DNA from: Bacteroidales bacterium UBA2861
GTDB lineage: Bacteria; Bacteroidota; Bacteroidia; Bacteroidales; UBA932
Assembly: GCA_002350615.1 (NCBI GenBank)
Contig: DEFD01000028.1
Coordinates: 474,417-538,416 of the forward strand
DNA: 64,000 nt
Reading direction: 5' to 3'
Part shown: positions 41,577 to 50,046 of the stretch, piece after piece
Layout of the letters: every line of letters starts with the position of its first letter
Position numbering within the stretch: the stretch's first letter is position 1
The notes under the pieces: model-generated
Told to the model about the DNA's origin: nothing
Seen by the model: only the letters and a program-made list of their open reading frames with translations
The model's database searches: none
Program-made: the position numbers and the translations under genes

Positions 41577-42648
41577 TTCCGTACTTTTTAAGGATTTTCA
41601 GGATGGGTTTCTCGATGGAGGCCTCCCAAAGGGAGTAACCGTTGTCGTTGGGATGCACGCCGTCCGCGGTGGAAGACTCGCCGTTGTGCAGTGCGGCATC
41701 GGGCTTTATATAATACACGTCCTTATATTTCTTGCAGGCAATCTTCATCAGGCTGTCTGAAAGCTCCCTTCTACCGCCGAACTCCTTCTGCGCAGCAGTA
41801 TTGAAATTCTCCCTCTCCCAGTAGATCGTGCGCTGGATTATTATCGGCTTGCCGGGATGGGCCTTTACCATACGGTCTATGAAAGGCAGCAGGCGCTGGC
41901 GGATCATGGGGATGTTGGGGTTGGAGAAGGGGTCGAATACATAGGCGTCGGCCTCGATATCTTCCATTACATCAGCAAAATACGGCTGCATCTTGCAATT
42001 GCCGCTGAATCCCATCGGGATCACCTGCAGGCCGGTGCGGCGCATAAACTGCATCGGGTAGCTCATTCCGGCGCGGGTGGTGCTTATGCCATGCGTGAAG
42101 CTGCTGCCATGGAAGACGACCTTATGCCTGAAAGGGGATTCAAGGCTCTCCAGGCTGCACCCTTCCGGCACGCAGACCTGGCAGGATTTGAGTTCTGAAT
42201 ACAGGGGAAGATACAGCAGGCATTCCTTTTCGCCGGGAGCCATGTCCTTGACCAGAGTCCTGACCTGGGCGGGGTCCTTGTGGTCGCGGTCGAAGGTGCC
42301 GCATCCGGCCCAGAGCCACTTGCCGTCCTTCTTGATATAAAGGTCGAAGCCACGGTAGGAGCAGTAGGCGTCGCGGCGGGCCCAGATGAATTCAACGCTG
42401 ACGCCGATCTCCTTCGCATCGGTCTTGAAAAGCACGGTGAGTCCGGCGGGCACGCGGCACTGCTCGTTCTCCCTGACGGTGAATCCCTTGTAAACGCAGG
42501 TGTCTATGCGATGATATGGATTGGGGGTTTCGAATGCCTTTCCACAGAGGTTGAGCGATGCCGCCTCGACCTTCTTCCAGCTCTTGGTCTGGGCCGCTGC
42601 ACCGAGGCTCAGCGCGATCGCGGCGATAAGGATGATATACTTTCTCAT
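41569..42648 (-). CDS. Secreted SGNH/GDSL hydrolase
   Basis: A 359-residue protein with signal peptide (IAAIALSLGAAAQ). Residues about 25-165 form a beta-sandwich of the SGNH N-terminal type. The catalytic domain follows with the nucleophile serine in FHGSSFTHG, an oxyanion Gly/Asn in MGFSGNCKMQ and the Asp/His pair in DGVHPNDNGY. Such enzymes deacetylate or de-esterify carbohydrates outside the cell. It is divergent from the DUF1549 operon and overlaps the truncated prenyltransferase by 8 bp. Confidence 0.87.
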   Translation of the reverse strand: MRKYIILIAAIALSLGAAAQTKSWKKVEAASLNLCGKAFETPNPYHRIDTCVYKGFTVRENEQCRVPAGLTVLFKTDAKEIGVSVEFIWARRDAYCSYRGFDLYIKKDGKWLWAGCGTFDRDHKDPAQVRTLVKDMAPGEKECLLYLPLYSELKSCQVCVPEGCSLESLESPFRHKVVFHGSSFTHGISTTRAGMSYPMQFMRRTGLQVIPMGFSGNCKMQPYFADVMEDIEADAYVFDPFSNPNIPMIRQRLLPFIDRMVKAHPGKPIIIQRTIYWERENFNTAAQKEFGGRRELSDSLMKIACKKYKDVYYIKPDAALHNGESSTADGVHPNDNGYSLWEASIEKPILKILKKYGIK

Positions 42649-42669
42649 ATAATCTTATTATATTCGTCA

Positions 42670-42677
42670 CAAATCTA
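42670..42677 (-). promoter_or_regulatory. -7 promoter box of the SGNH hydrolase
   Basis: TAGATTTG on the minus strand, 21 nt before the ATG at 42648. Confidence 0.6.
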
Positions 42678-42727
42678 CGAAAAACTAATTAAACCATAGC
42701 CGAAAACAGTCGTCAAATGAGAGTATT

Positions 42728-44206
42728 ATGAAGCGCTTTATCATTCCTTTTTTGCTCCTGCTATGCCAGACGGCATTTGCGGGTGGGATAGACAAGTGCA
42801 TCGCCGACCGGCTTGCAAAGGAGGGGATAACTCCCTCCGCGCCGACGGACCCTGCCCTGCTTGTCCGACGCTACTACCTGGTTGTGACCGACCGTATCCC
42901 GACGGAGGCACAGACCAGGTCTTTTCTTAAGAATCCGGACCGGGCAGCCCTGGTGGACAGTCTTCTTGCAAGCGACGGCTTTTCGCAGCATCTGGTGCTG
43001 AAGTGGGGAGACCTGCTTCGCATCAAGTCCGAATTTCCCAGTTGCATGTGGCCGAATGCGGTGCAGGCTTTCAACAAATGGCTGCTGGAAGAGTTCCGTG
43101 CGAACACTCCTTACGACCGTTTTGTGCGTGAACTGCTTTCTGGTACGGGCAGCAATTTCAGGGTGCCGCAGACGAATTTCTACCGTGCAGGGTCCGACAG
43201 GAGCACACGCAAGTTCGCCTCCGACGCAGCTCTTCTGTTCCTCGGCCTGAGGCAGGCGCCGGCGGAGTGGGAGCCTTTTTTCAGCCAGATAAAGTTCAAG
43301 AGCACCAAGGAGTGGAAGGAGGAAATCCTCTGCATGGATGCGGACGTGCTGCCTCCGGCGGGGGCTATAAGGCTTGGTGACAAGTCTGTTACCCTCAGGG
43401 AGGGCACCGACTTCCGCGGACCGTTCGTGAACTGGCTTTGCTCGAAGGAGAACCGCGATTTCGCCCGCGCTTTCGCCAACCGCTTCTGGTTCTGGCTGAT
43501 GGGCCGCGGCATCATCGACCCGGTGGACGACCTCGGGGGAGGTGCGCAGGCCTCGAACCCTGAACTGCTGGTTTATCTTACGGACAGTTTCATCGCCTCC
43601 GGCTTCGACGTCCGCGCCCTGGCGCGCGAGATCCTGCTTTCGGACGCTTTCGCCCGCAGCACAGTCTATTCCCAGCCCTGCGGGGACGGACTCTTTTCCC
43701 ATTATATCCAGAGCCGTCTCACGGCAGAGCAGATCTGCGATGCCATCTGCGACATCACCGGGGTGCCGGACTGTTATTCCAGCCGTGCTCCGGAACCATT
43801 CACCAACTTCCCTGCGGGTACCCGGGCCGTTGAGGTCTGCGACGGAACCATAACTACGCCGCAACTCGACATTTTCGGTCGTCCTTCCCGCGACGTTCCT
43901 TTGGAAAGCGGGCGGGACAACTCAGTGAATTCCAAGCAGATACTCTATCTGCTCAACTCTACCGATATACAGTCCAAACTTCGCAAGAGCCCCTGGCTGG
44001 ATGCTGCCGGCTGGCACGGCGACGCCAGGGCAATGGCCCGCGACATCTACCTGCGGGTGCTCTCCCGCCCCGCCACATCTGCCGAGCAGGATGCCGTTGC
44101 TGCCTGGACTGCTTCCGCAGCCACGAAGGGAATCGGCTTCCGCACTGCCGCCGAATCCCTTGTCTGGGCACTTTTGAACACCGATGAATTCCTCTTCCTG
44201 AACTGA
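42728..44206 (+). CDS. DUF1549/DUF1553 secreted protein
   Basis: A 492-residue protein with a signal peptide (IIPFLLLLCQTAFAG). The N-terminal half has DUF1549 traits (LLVRRYYLVVTDRIPTEAQ, WGDLLRIKSE, TPYDRFVRELLSG); the C-terminal half has DUF1553 traits (FARAFANRFWFWLMGRGIIDPVDDL, AREILLSDAFARSTVY, SKQILYLLNS). These paired domains are abundant in Planctomycetes, usually next to a DUF1501 gene, as here. The biochemical role is unknown. The next gene starts 1 bp after the stop. Confidence 0.85.
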   Translation: MKRFIIPFLLLLCQTAFAGGIDKCIADRLAKEGITPSAPTDPALLVRRYYLVVTDRIPTEAQTRSFLKNPDRAALVDSLLASDGFSQHLVLKWGDLLRIKSEFPSCMWPNAVQAFNKWLLEEFRANTPYDRFVRELLSGTGSNFRVPQTNFYRAGSDRSTRKFASDAALLFLGLRQAPAEWEPFFSQIKFKSTKEWKEEILCMDADVLPPAGAIRLGDKSVTLREGTDFRGPFVNWLCSKENRDFARAFANRFWFWLMGRGIIDPVDDLGGGAQASNPELLVYLTDSFIASGFDVRALAREILLSDAFARSTVYSQPCGDGLFSHYIQSRLTAEQICDAICDITGVPDCYSSRAPEPFTNFPAGTRAVEVCDGTITTPQLDIFGRPSRDVPLESGRDNSVNSKQILYLLNSTDIQSKLRKSPWLDAAGWHGDARAMARDIYLRVLSRPATSAEQDAVAAWTASAATKGIGFRTAAESLVWALLNTDEFLFLN

Positions 44207-44207
44207 T

Positions 44208-45476
44208 ATGAAACGTTTTGTTGCATTATTGGCATTGACGCTGCTCGCAGTAGCGGCTCAGGCACAGAAGGCCAAGGCCGTGGTCTATATCTATCTGGAC
44301 GGAGGATCTTCCCAGACCGACACCTTCGACCCCAAACCCGAAGCTGGTTACAGTTATACCGGCAAATACAAAACGCCCATCGAGACCTGCATACCCGGTG
44401 TTTTCATTGGGGAAAGGCTGGTGAAACTTGCGGCGATAGCGGACCGTTACGCCATTCTCCGCGGAATGTGCGACGGCACTAACGCCCACGAGACCGGCCA
44501 CTACCGCATGCTCACCGGCGATATGACCGGCAAGGATATAGTCTATCCTTCTTACGGGGCCATGATCGCGTACAAGAAGCGCGCGGAATACGACAACCCG
44601 CTGTTCCCCTACATCTGCGTGACCGAGGCTTCCACCCGGTTCAACGAGGCCGGTTTCCTGAATTCGATGTACAAGCCCTACGACACCGGCGGCAAGCCGG
44701 ATGCCAAGTGGTTCGACGTCAGCGGCATAGTGGACCACAATATGTCCGATGAACTGATGGATGCGAGACGCAGTCTGCTAAAGGAACTCTCGTCCCTCGG
44801 CAAGCAGGTGCAGCAGGGCGAGGAGGTCCGAAAGGCGGCGGCATACCGCGAGCAGGGTTTCGAACTGATGCTGGGCGATGCCCGGAAGTGCTTTGACCTT
44901 GCGTCCGAACCGGATTCCATCCGCCAGGCCTACGGGATGAACAACTTCGGCCAGTCCTGCCTTGTCGCACGCAAACTCGTCGAGCAGGGAGTGCTGGTGA
45001 CGATGGTCCGTTTCCGCGGCTGGGATACCCACAAGGAACATTTCAAACGTATGGACCAGCGTCTGGACGAACTGGATGCCGGCGTTTCTTCCCTGATTCT
45101 CGACCTCGAGTCCCGCGGGCTTCTGGAAAGCACCATCATCGTGGTGGGCGGTGAGTTCGGCCGCACTCCGCTCATCGGCTTCGGACCGCCATGGAACGGC
45201 GGACGCGGACACTACGGGGCTGCATTTTCCTACATCGTCGCCGGAGGCGGCTTCCAGGGAGGCCGTGTCGTGGGCGCCACCGATGCCAAAGGGGAGCAGG
45301 TCATCGACCGCAAGGTCTATCCCGCCGACCTCTGGGCAAGCGTCTATACCCTTATGGGCATCGACCCTCTGGGCACCGTCGAGCACCCTGTACTTGGCCC
45401 TATCCCCATGTTGCCGTCCTACGGAAAGGAAGGCCAGAGCAATGGAATGCTGACAGAAATCATGAATCTGAATTAG
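44208..45476 (+). CDS. DUF1501 sulfatase-like secreted protein
   Basis: A 422-residue protein with signal peptide (ALLALTLLAVAAQAQ). It follows the alkaline-phosphatase/sulfatase-like DUF1501 pattern: YIYLDGGSSQTDTFDPKP at the start, MVRFRGWDTHKEHF, VVGGEFGRTPLI and GRGHYGAAFSYIVAGGG. Metal-binding residues of this fold are plausible, but no formylglycine sulfatase motif is present. It is tightly linked to the DUF1549/DUF1553 gene before it and the PPC-like gene after it (1 bp gaps), so the three products likely work together outside the cytoplasm. Confidence 0.87.
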   Translation: MKRFVALLALTLLAVAAQAQKAKAVVYIYLDGGSSQTDTFDPKPEAGYSYTGKYKTPIETCIPGVFIGERLVKLAAIADRYAILRGMCDGTNAHETGHYRMLTGDMTGKDIVYPSYGAMIAYKKRAEYDNPLFPYICVTEASTRFNEAGFLNSMYKPYDTGGKPDAKWFDVSGIVDHNMSDELMDARRSLLKELSSLGKQVQQGEEVRKAAAYREQGFELMLGDARKCFDLASEPDSIRQAYGMNNFGQSCLVARKLVEQGVLVTMVRFRGWDTHKEHFKRMDQRLDELDAGVSSLILDLESRGLLESTIIVVGGEFGRTPLIGFGPPWNGGRGHYGAAFSYIVAGGGFQGGRVVGATDAKGEQVIDRKVYPADLWASVYTLMGIDPLGTVEHPVLGPIPMLPSYGKEGQSNGMLTEIMNLN

Positions 45477-45477
45477 T

Positions 45478-47595
45478 ATGGAAAGGAAGATATTTATAGC
45501 GGCACTGGCGCTTGCATGCTGCCTTTCCGCAAATGCCCAGAAGGGCAATATAGGTTATGTCTATCCTGCCGGCGCGCAGCGTGGTACCACTGTGGAAGTG
45601 ACAGTCGGCGGACAGAATCTCTCCAAGGCGAAGGGGATAATAGTGAGCGGAGAAGGGGTGAGCGGCGAGATGATCCCCTCAGAAGCCAAGGCGAAGAAAA
45701 GAGGCAGGAAGAACAAGGATATCGGTGAAGAGGACAATCTGCAACTGGCGGACCAGGTACGATTCCGCCTCAGCGTGAGCAAGGATGCGGAGCTGGGCTT
45801 TCGCGATCTGAGGCTGCTGATGCCGGACGGTACCACCAACAGGCTGTATTTCGAGATTGGCGAGCTGCCGGATGTGTTCGAGGACGGAGCCGCGGAACTT
45901 TCCGCAGTTTCGGGCAGCCTTCCGGTTACTTTCAACGGCCAGGTCCTGCGCAGCGACAAAGACCGTTTCCGTTTCCGTGCACCAAAGGGGGCGGACCTGG
46001 TGCTCCAGGTGAAAGGAAGGGTGTTCGTGCCGTATATGGCGGATGCCGTTCCTGGATGGTTCCAGCCGATAATCCGGCTTTACGGGCCGGACGGTGCCGA
46101 GGTGGCTTTCAGCGACGACTACCGTTGGAACGTGGATCCTGTGCTGTTTTTCAAGGTGCCGGCCACGGGCGATTACGAAGTCGAGATCAACGATGCGCTC
46201 TACCGCGGAAGGGAGGATTTCGTCTACAGGATCGATGTGGGTGAACTGCCCTTCATCACTTCCGTTTCGCCTCTCGGCGGAGCGGTCGGCGCAAAGAACA
46301 AGATAAGCCTGAAGGGATACAATCTCAAGTCTTCGAGTCTGGTGCTTAAAACTCGCTCCGAGGGCCGTGTGCCGGTCAGTATGGAGAGCAAGGACGGACT
46401 GCATTCGAATACGATGTGGTTCTATTCCGATCCGTCTGCTCAGTTCAAGCCCGGCAAGGGAACTTCGGACGGGAACAGCCGTGAAGGCGCCTGGGCCCTG
46501 CCTTCGGGTGAAACCTGCGAAAGGGTTTTCAGCGCTCCGCTGGAACAGCACTGGTATTCAGTTGAGGTGACCGATTCCAAACCGATGCATTTCAGTGTCC
46601 TTGCACGGCGTCTCGGCGCTCCGACGGATGTCCGTTTGACTCTGTATGATTGGAATTTGGGCATTGTGAAGGATGTGGATGACTTCGAGGATTCGGACGA
46701 ATACCTTGCAACGCATTTTGCCGATCCGGAACTGACGGTCCGCTTAAATCCGGGCCGCTACTATTTGCGTCTGGTCGAGTCCCAGGCCCATGCAGGCGAT
46801 GAATACGCATACCGCCTTCGCTGGGCGGCCGCGGAGCCCGATTTCTCGCTGCGCATCGAGCCGGCCACCATCTCCATCCCTGCGGGAGGCACCGCCGTGT
46901 TCTCCGTCATAATGACTCCGAAGCAGAGTTTCCACGGTGAAGTGGATATCGCAGTGGATGGCCTTCCCGCCGGTTTTAAACTGTCGGGCAACAAGATTGA
47001 TAAGAATCGCAGGAAGACGCTTGTCTCCGTCACCGCCCCGACTGGCGCCGAGCCCGTTACCCTCCTGCCGCGCGTCACCGGCACTTCCACTGCCGGCAAT
47101 GGCAGGGGCGCCGGTGCATCCGTCACCCGCGAGGCCGTGCCGGTGGAATCGATGATGCAGGCGTTCTACTACACCCACCTCATGCCGATGAGCGAGTTCC
47201 GCGTTGAGGTCGGTGCAAAGCAACCCTTCCGCGTGCAGGTCGTGCCGGATTGGAACGGTGTCCTGCGGCTCCGCCGCGGCGGCAAGGTCCCGGTGAAAGT
47301 TCGCCTGGACCGCGACCCCGGATTCAACTCACAGGTCACCCTGATGGTGAAGTCCTCCGAACACTACGTGAAGGCTGAGGCCGTGGTGGTGCCCGAAGGC
47401 GAGACCGATGCGGTTCTGGAATTGAGCGTTCCGGATAAGGTGAAGAACAAACAGGCCGTATTTCCCCGTCTGTCCGTGTACGGAGTGGTGAAAGGCTCCT
47501 CCGCCAAAATCGCAGGCAAGGGCCGCAACGCCTACGTCGCCTCCATTACCGCCTACGCCCCGGTCTTCACCGCTGTCGTTTCGCCCACCAAATAG
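45478..47595 (+). CDS. Large secreted protein with PPC-like beta domains
   Basis: A 705-residue protein with signal peptide (LALACCLSANAQ). It is a chain of beta-sandwich modules: an N-terminal IPT-like GYVYPAGAQRGTTVEVTVGG, pre-peptidase-C-like domains (FNGQVLRSDKDRFRFRAPKG; LEQHWYSVEV) and a C-terminal Ig-like region. No catalytic motif is seen. Proteins of this form accompany DUF1549/DUF1501 pairs in Planctomycetes. It is last in the three-gene operon and is followed by a double-hairpin repeat. Confidence 0.8.
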   Translation: MERKIFIAALALACCLSANAQKGNIGYVYPAGAQRGTTVEVTVGGQNLSKAKGIIVSGEGVSGEMIPSEAKAKKRGRKNKDIGEEDNLQLADQVRFRLSVSKDAELGFRDLRLLMPDGTTNRLYFEIGELPDVFEDGAAELSAVSGSLPVTFNGQVLRSDKDRFRFRAPKGADLVLQVKGRVFVPYMADAVPGWFQPIIRLYGPDGAEVAFSDDYRWNVDPVLFFKVPATGDYEVEINDALYRGREDFVYRIDVGELPFITSVSPLGGAVGAKNKISLKGYNLKSSSLVLKTRSEGRVPVSMESKDGLHSNTMWFYSDPSAQFKPGKGTSDGNSREGAWALPSGETCERVFSAPLEQHWYSVEVTDSKPMHFSVLARRLGAPTDVRLTLYDWNLGIVKDVDDFEDSDEYLATHFADPELTVRLNPGRYYLRLVESQAHAGDEYAYRLRWAAAEPDFSLRIEPATISIPAGGTAVFSVIMTPKQSFHGEVDIAVDGLPAGFKLSGNKIDKNRRKTLVSVTAPTGAEPVTLLPRVTGTSTAGNGRGAGASVTREAVPVESMMQAFYYTHLMPMSEFRVEVGAKQPFRVQVVPDWNGVLRLRRGGKVPVKVRLDRDPGFNSQVTLMVKSSEHYVKAEAVVVPEGETDAVLELSVPDKVKNKQAVFPRLSVYGVVKGSSAKIAGKGRNAYVASITAYAPVFTAVVSPTK

Positions 47596-47630
47596 AACTT
47601 TTTCTCCTTCCACGAACCTGGATTGTTTTG

Positions 47631-47720
47631 ATTGGGGAGACGTGCCAGATAATGGCACGTCTCCCTAATTTTGGGCCCTTTTTGGGGGAGACACTCCACA
47701 GATTGGCACGTCTCCCCAAT
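47631..47720. repeat. Double-hairpin repeat, variant copy in reverse orientation
   Basis: Hairpin 1 GGGGAGACGTGCCA (47634-47647) / TGGCACGTCTCCC (47653-47665). The linker TAATTTTGGGCCCTTTTT (47666-47683) read in reverse resembles the AAAAAAGGCCCAAAA linker of the copies at 9388 and 35652. Hairpin 2 has GGGGAGAC (47685-47692) / GTCTCCCC (47710-47717). The stems differ completely from the other copies, but the layout and linker are kept. Confidence 0.75.
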
Positions 47721-47729
47721 TCTTAATGC

Positions 47730-47818
47730 GCCACTGGTCGGTCAAATCTACGAACGCCACCGGTCGGTTCAACCGTCGGAGGCCGGTGGCCGGTCCCGCC
47801 ACGGAAGCGGCCACCGGC
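47730..47818. repeat. GC-rich repeat and hairpin block
   Basis: An imperfect direct repeat GCCACTGGTCGGTCAA (47730) / GCCACCGGTCGGTTCAA (47757) leads into a strong hairpin GCCGGTGGCC (47782-47791) / GGCCACCGGC (47809-47818). No gene is seen here. Confidence 0.7.
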
Positions 47819-47863
47819 AGGCCCTGCCGTGAAATCCACAACATGGCCCAGCCGTCGGAAGCG

Positions 47864-48025
47864 CTACTGGTAGGTCCAGCCGGGCACGCCTTCGAGGGAG
47901 GTGGTGCGGATTTCGCTCTCGTCGGTTTTCCAAAAGAGGAGGATGTTCCCGAAGTAGATGATGGTGCCGATGCCGGCGCTGAAAAGCAGGAGTGCTCTCT
48001 CGTGGGTGCCAAGTTCAAATAACCA
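47864..48025 (-). pseudogene. 3' fragment of a membrane-protein gene
   Basis: A minus-strand frame of 53 codons, with a stop (TAA) directly upstream, reads as the end of a membrane protein: FELGTHERALLLF, a hydrophobic helix SAGIGTIIYFGNILLFW, then a charged tail TDESEIRTTSLEG. There is no start codon. The parent family was not recognised. Protein-like composition in a gene-free gap suggests a remnant. Confidence 0.4.
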
Positions 48026-48058
48026 TTAATTGGTATTGTATTATTCTTGCTTAATTCT

Positions 48059-48066
48059 TACCTTTG
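48059..48066 (+). promoter_or_regulatory. -7 promoter box of the fimbrillin-like gene
   Basis: TACCTTTG, with a possible TTG -33 element at 48036-48038 (20-bp spacing) and a 35-nt leader to the ATG at 48102. Confidence 0.6.
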
Positions 48067-48101
48067 GCAGGTTGAATAAGTGTATTTAAAATTTTTGCTC
48101 T

Positions 48102-49043
48102 ATGACAAAGATTAGATTTATTGCTGCACTTGCCGCAGCGGCGGCACTGCTGGCCTCCTGCTCAAAGGACAAGGATCCCAAGGATGTGAAGATCGTAGGT
48201 GACATCGCCCTTACCGGAGAATTCACCTGCTACATGCACGGTAACGGGTGGATGGAGGCCGATACCCTCGGTGTTTTCGTAAAGTCCGAGAAAGGCTTCC
48301 CCCAGAAGAATCTGCAGTATAAACCCTCCGAGGTAGTGCAGATGGTCGAGTCTCCTTATGCGCCCGGATACTTCATGCCCGGAGATCCTGTAGGCAATGT
48401 AAGCCTTACCCCGCTTGGTGCAGCGGCCGGCTTCAAGGAAGGAGAACATGAGATTTACGCTTATCTGCCTTATGCTCCCGGGAACAACGATTGCACCGCG
48501 ATTCCTCTGCCCGATCTCTCCGAGCAGTATTATGTCCCCGGCCAGTTCTCCGTAGATCCTGCGAACGTTTTTGCCTATGCCGAGATAGATTCCTTCAGCG
48601 AATACAGCGCAGCTGCCAAGGACTTCGGTAATTTCAAGTCCGCCTTTGTGCAGATGACGGTTCCTTCTCCGGAGTTCCCGGACGAAGTTGCGGGGAAAAA
48701 ACTTACCGAGGTTTCGATTTCCGCAGCCAAGGATATAGCTGTCAAGAAAGCTACCATCGACATTACTTCCGGTGAAATCAAGGGAGAACTTGTCAAGAGT
48801 GTAGCGTATCTGTTCCCTGACGGCGGTCTGGAACTCACAAAGGGATTCTTCGGAGTAAGTGCCGAGACTCTCTATCTGCTTCTTTCCATTGATGAGGAAG
48901 ACGCCCTCGACACCGAATTCACATTCAAGTACATAGTGGATGGGAAGGAATACAGCTGCAGCGGCAAACCCATCGGTAAGGACAATATGATGTACACCGA
49001 AGGGAACCTCAATATGTACGGCAGCCTTTCATTTGCTCAGTAG
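48102..49043 (+). CDS. Fimbrillin-like surface lipoprotein
   Basis: A 313-residue lipoprotein (lipobox LLASC). The mature protein is beta-rich. The opening (DIALTGEFTCYMHGNGWMEADTLGVF, a strand of which resembles the DxLGVFV start of Mfa/Fim-like proteins), KEGEHEIYAYLPYAP and the late SAETLYLLLSIDEED region fit the fimbrillin-like family of Bacteroidales. Such proteins form or cap surface fimbriae. No partner pilin genes are seen beside it, so a stand-alone surface protein is also possible. Confidence 0.65.
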   Translation: MTKIRFIAALAAAAALLASCSKDKDPKDVKIVGDIALTGEFTCYMHGNGWMEADTLGVFVKSEKGFPQKNLQYKPSEVVQMVESPYAPGYFMPGDPVGNVSLTPLGAAAGFKEGEHEIYAYLPYAPGNNDCTAIPLPDLSEQYYVPGQFSVDPANVFAYAEIDSFSEYSAAAKDFGNFKSAFVQMTVPSPEFPDEVAGKKLTEVSISAAKDIAVKKATIDITSGEIKGELVKSVAYLFPDGGLELTKGFFGVSAETLYLLLSIDEEDALDTEFTFKYIVDGKEYSCSGKPIGKDNMMYTEGNLNMYGSLSFAQ

Positions 49044-49116
49044 TAGTCATTAAGTATCAATAAAATAGTATAATGGCGACGGTCCGGGCAAGGGCCGCCG
49101 CCTTTGCACACAAAAG

Positions 49117-50046
49117 ATGTCCATAGTTACAGTAAATCACCTTTCGCACAGATATGCCCTGCAATGGGCTGTAAGGGATGTTTCCTTCAGCATTGAAGAA
49201 TGCGGAGTCACGGGGCTTCTCGGTTCCAACGGGGCCGGGAAATCCACCATCATGAATGTCATCTGCGGGTCGCTTTCGCCGACGGCCGGCAAGGTGACGA
49301 TAGGGGGGCATGACATCGCTGCCGATCCGGTGGCGGCAAAAGCCTGCATCGGTTTTCTGCCCCAGAGACCTCCCCTTTATGGCGATCTTACTGTAAGCGA
49401 ATACCTTGTGTTCGCTGCAAGGCTGCGGGACATGAAGGAAAAAGAGATCCCGCAGGCACTGGAGTCGGTGCTCCGGCGCTGCGGCCTCACGGATTATGCC
49501 AAGCGTCTTATCCGCAACCTGTCCGGAGGTTACCAGCAGCGTGTGGGAATCGCCCAGGCAATAATTCACAACCCTGCGCTCGTTGTGATGGATGAGCCCA
49601 CCAACGGCCTGGATCCCAATCAGATAATGGAAGTGCGCAAACTCATTACCGATATTTCCAGGGACCGGGCCGTACTCATTTCCACGCATATCCTTTCGGA
49701 AGTGCAGGCTCTCTGCAGCCGAATAATGATGATAGAGCACGGCTCGCTGGTGTTCAACGGCACCATGGACGAATTCGATTCTTCGGTGCGTCCGGACAGC
49801 TTCGTCATCTCCCTTGAGAGGGCTCCCCTTGAAGAGGAAATGATGAAAGTGCCCGGAGTGGTGGGAGTGGAAGCCCTTTCGGAATACGGCGACCGCTTCC
49901 GCGTGATCTATGACGGAGACAGGGAAACGCTTACGAGGATGGCCGCCGCTGCTGTGGAAGGCGGATGGGGACTCTATGGAATAGGGGTTGAAAAAACTTC
50001 AATGAACGATATTTTCGCCCATCTTGCGTCAACGGGGAAGAGGTAA
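49117..50046 (+). CDS. ABC transporter ATPase, GldA-like
   Basis: A 309-residue ABC ATPase with Walker A LGSNGAGKST (about residue 35), Q-loop FLPQRPPLY, signature LSGGYQQR, Walker B ALVVMDEP and H-loop ISTHIL. The C-terminal extension is like that of GldA / CcmA-type ATPases. It probably powers the two GldF-GldG-like membrane proteins that follow; the next gene starts on the last base of its stop codon. The substrate is unknown. No clear -7 box was found upstream, only a GC-rich stem around 49076-49104. Confidence 0.9.
   Translation: MSIVTVNHLSHRYALQWAVRDVSFSIEECGVTGLLGSNGAGKSTIMNVICGSLSPTAGKVTIGGHDIAADPVAAKACIGFLPQRPPLYGDLTVSEYLVFAARLRDMKEKEIPQALESVLRRCGLTDYAKRLIRNLSGGYQQRVGIAQAIIHNPALVVMDEPTNGLDPNQIMEVRKLITDISRDRAVLISTHILSEVQALCSRIMMIEHGSLVFNGTMDEFDSSVRPDSFVISLERAPLEEEMMKVPGVVGVEALSEYGDRFRVIYDGDRETLTRMAAAAVEGGWGLYGIGVEKTSMNDIFAHLASTGKR

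Noticed and set aside
47726..48022. Plus-strand 98-codon frame in the gap after the PPC-like gene
   Set aside because: Composition follows the hairpin repeats, no motif is seen, and a minus-strand frame in the same place is more protein-like.
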